From Atriophallophorus winterbourni (taxonomy: Eukaryota > Platyhelminthes > Trematoda > Plagiorchiida > Microphallidae), in NCBI GenBank assembly GCA_013407085.1, contig JACCGJ010019568.1:1-64000 (forward strand): a stretch of 64,000 nucleotides of DNA. The letters run 5' to 3'. Below, in pieces: positions 63,525-64,000 of the stretch. Positions within the stretch are counted from its first letter, which is position 1. Every line of letters starts with the position of its first letter. A program made the translations under genes and the position numbers. The notes beneath the pieces were generated by a model. It saw only the letters and a list, made by a program, of their open reading frames with translations, searched no databases and was not told the origin of the DNA.

Positions 63525-64000
63525 TCAAAATAATGCGACCGCACGGCGCGTTGCTCGAGTTATTTTGTACATCTTGGGAGCGCTGGCGCTGCCGCCGGAC
63601 TTGTAATACTGGGTGATCGGGGTCACTGATAGCCTTCTTAAAGAGGTTTCGGATGACTCCCCGATCTTGACTCGCCCAGAGCTGGACTGGGACTGCTGCT
63701 GCTTCTTCTGGAAAAGAAAAGAAAGAAAAACAGTTGAGCTTCATTTCCAACAAACTATTGCAAAGTATAACGATGTTAATGCACAGTATTTGGAAGTACT
63801 AAGCGATCTATAACAAAGTACATGGCGAGTTATTGCGAAGTATGGCAAAGTTTAAACGAAGTATAGCGAAGGTTGCGTCAAACTGAGTCTAACTCACCTT
63901 TTCAGTCTCGAACTTGGCCTTCTAGTTCAGAAATTGCTTAGAAACGTCCGGATGCTTCGACATGATGTGGCCGACCATGCCTTGGGGGGTTCCCTTAGGC
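63525..64000 (-). pseudogene. hAT-like transposase N-terminal exons with BED-like finger, partial
   Basis: Minus strand. The edge exon (64000-63899) reads PQGMVGHIMSKHPDVSKQFL, the second half of a BED-type finger (HxxxxHPDV), then a stop TAG before KAKFETEK and a GTGAG donor. The next exon-like stretch (about 63712-63530) reads QQQSQSSSGRVKIGESS and LSVTPITQYYKSGG. The GCGAAG-rich intron lies between. The Cys pair is beyond the window. The hAT assignment is tentative. Confidence 0.45.

Noticed and set aside
1..64000. Search for CRISPR arrays, operons or phage modules
   Set aside because: No regularly spaced identical repeats, no ribosome-binding-site-linked gene runs. The sequence is eukaryotic.

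Overview
This is eukaryotic nuclear DNA. Two spliced host genes and a dense, nested landscape of transposable elements account for almost all of it. Exons with GT..AG introns are clear, and no bacterial operon structure is present. A 35-nt intron, Penelope-like elements with GIY-YIG domains, CR1-like LINEs whose ORF1 begins with a PHD-type finger, RTE LINEs, BEL/Pao and Gypsy elements together suggest an invertebrate, most likely a flatworm (trematode or cestode). The taxonomic guess is inference from element content, not proof.

Host genes (1-16.7 kb). A BACURD-type KCTD adaptor gene (KCTD10/KCTD13/TNFAIP1 class) runs on the + strand in five exons (482-6986). Convergent with it, the small TFIIF subunit gene GTF2F2 (RAP30) runs on the - strand in five exons (16698 down to 7380). 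Their polyadenylation signals lie about 40 bp apart. The long introns hold a short SINE-like family, a Penelope-like insertion, LINE fragments and a 5'-truncated RTE element with a long open reading frame.

Transposon archipelago (17-64 kb). 17.3-19.3 kb: RTE debris and a SINE. 19.3-26.4 kb: CR1-like LINE A, split by a tRNA-Leu-headed SINE, a short SINE, Gypsy-1 and a second SINE family. 26.4-34.1 kb: CR1-like LINE B, split by Gypsy-2. 34.9-37.4 kb: a MULE transposase gene with SWIM and PHD fingers. 37.8-42.5 kb: several Penelope-like copies. 42.6-50.3 kb: a graveyard of LINE and Gypsy fragments. 51.2-64 kb: a hAT-like DNA transposon split by CR1-like LINE D (51.8-56.05 kb) and a nearly complete BEL/Pao element (56322-63467).

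The most interesting signal is shared by both Gypsy elements. Directly after each 5' LTR, where the primer-binding site should be, lies a stretch perfectly complementary to an internal segment of the same LTR (30 nt in Gypsy-1, 16 nt in Gypsy-2). That internal segment starts about 24-28 nt downstream of a TATA-like box, where the transcript's 5' end is expected. This is the architecture of a self-primed retrotransposon (as known for Tf1 of fission yeast) rather than a tRNA-primed one. The BEL/Pao element has a 31-nt complementarity at the equivalent place, with a less clear promoter. Other highlights are candidate minimal hammerhead motifs in the inverted repeats of a 677-bp Penelope-like insertion, LINE/SINE 3'-end sharing, a perfect 300-bp tandem duplication, and insertions that can be dated relative to each other from target-site duplications.
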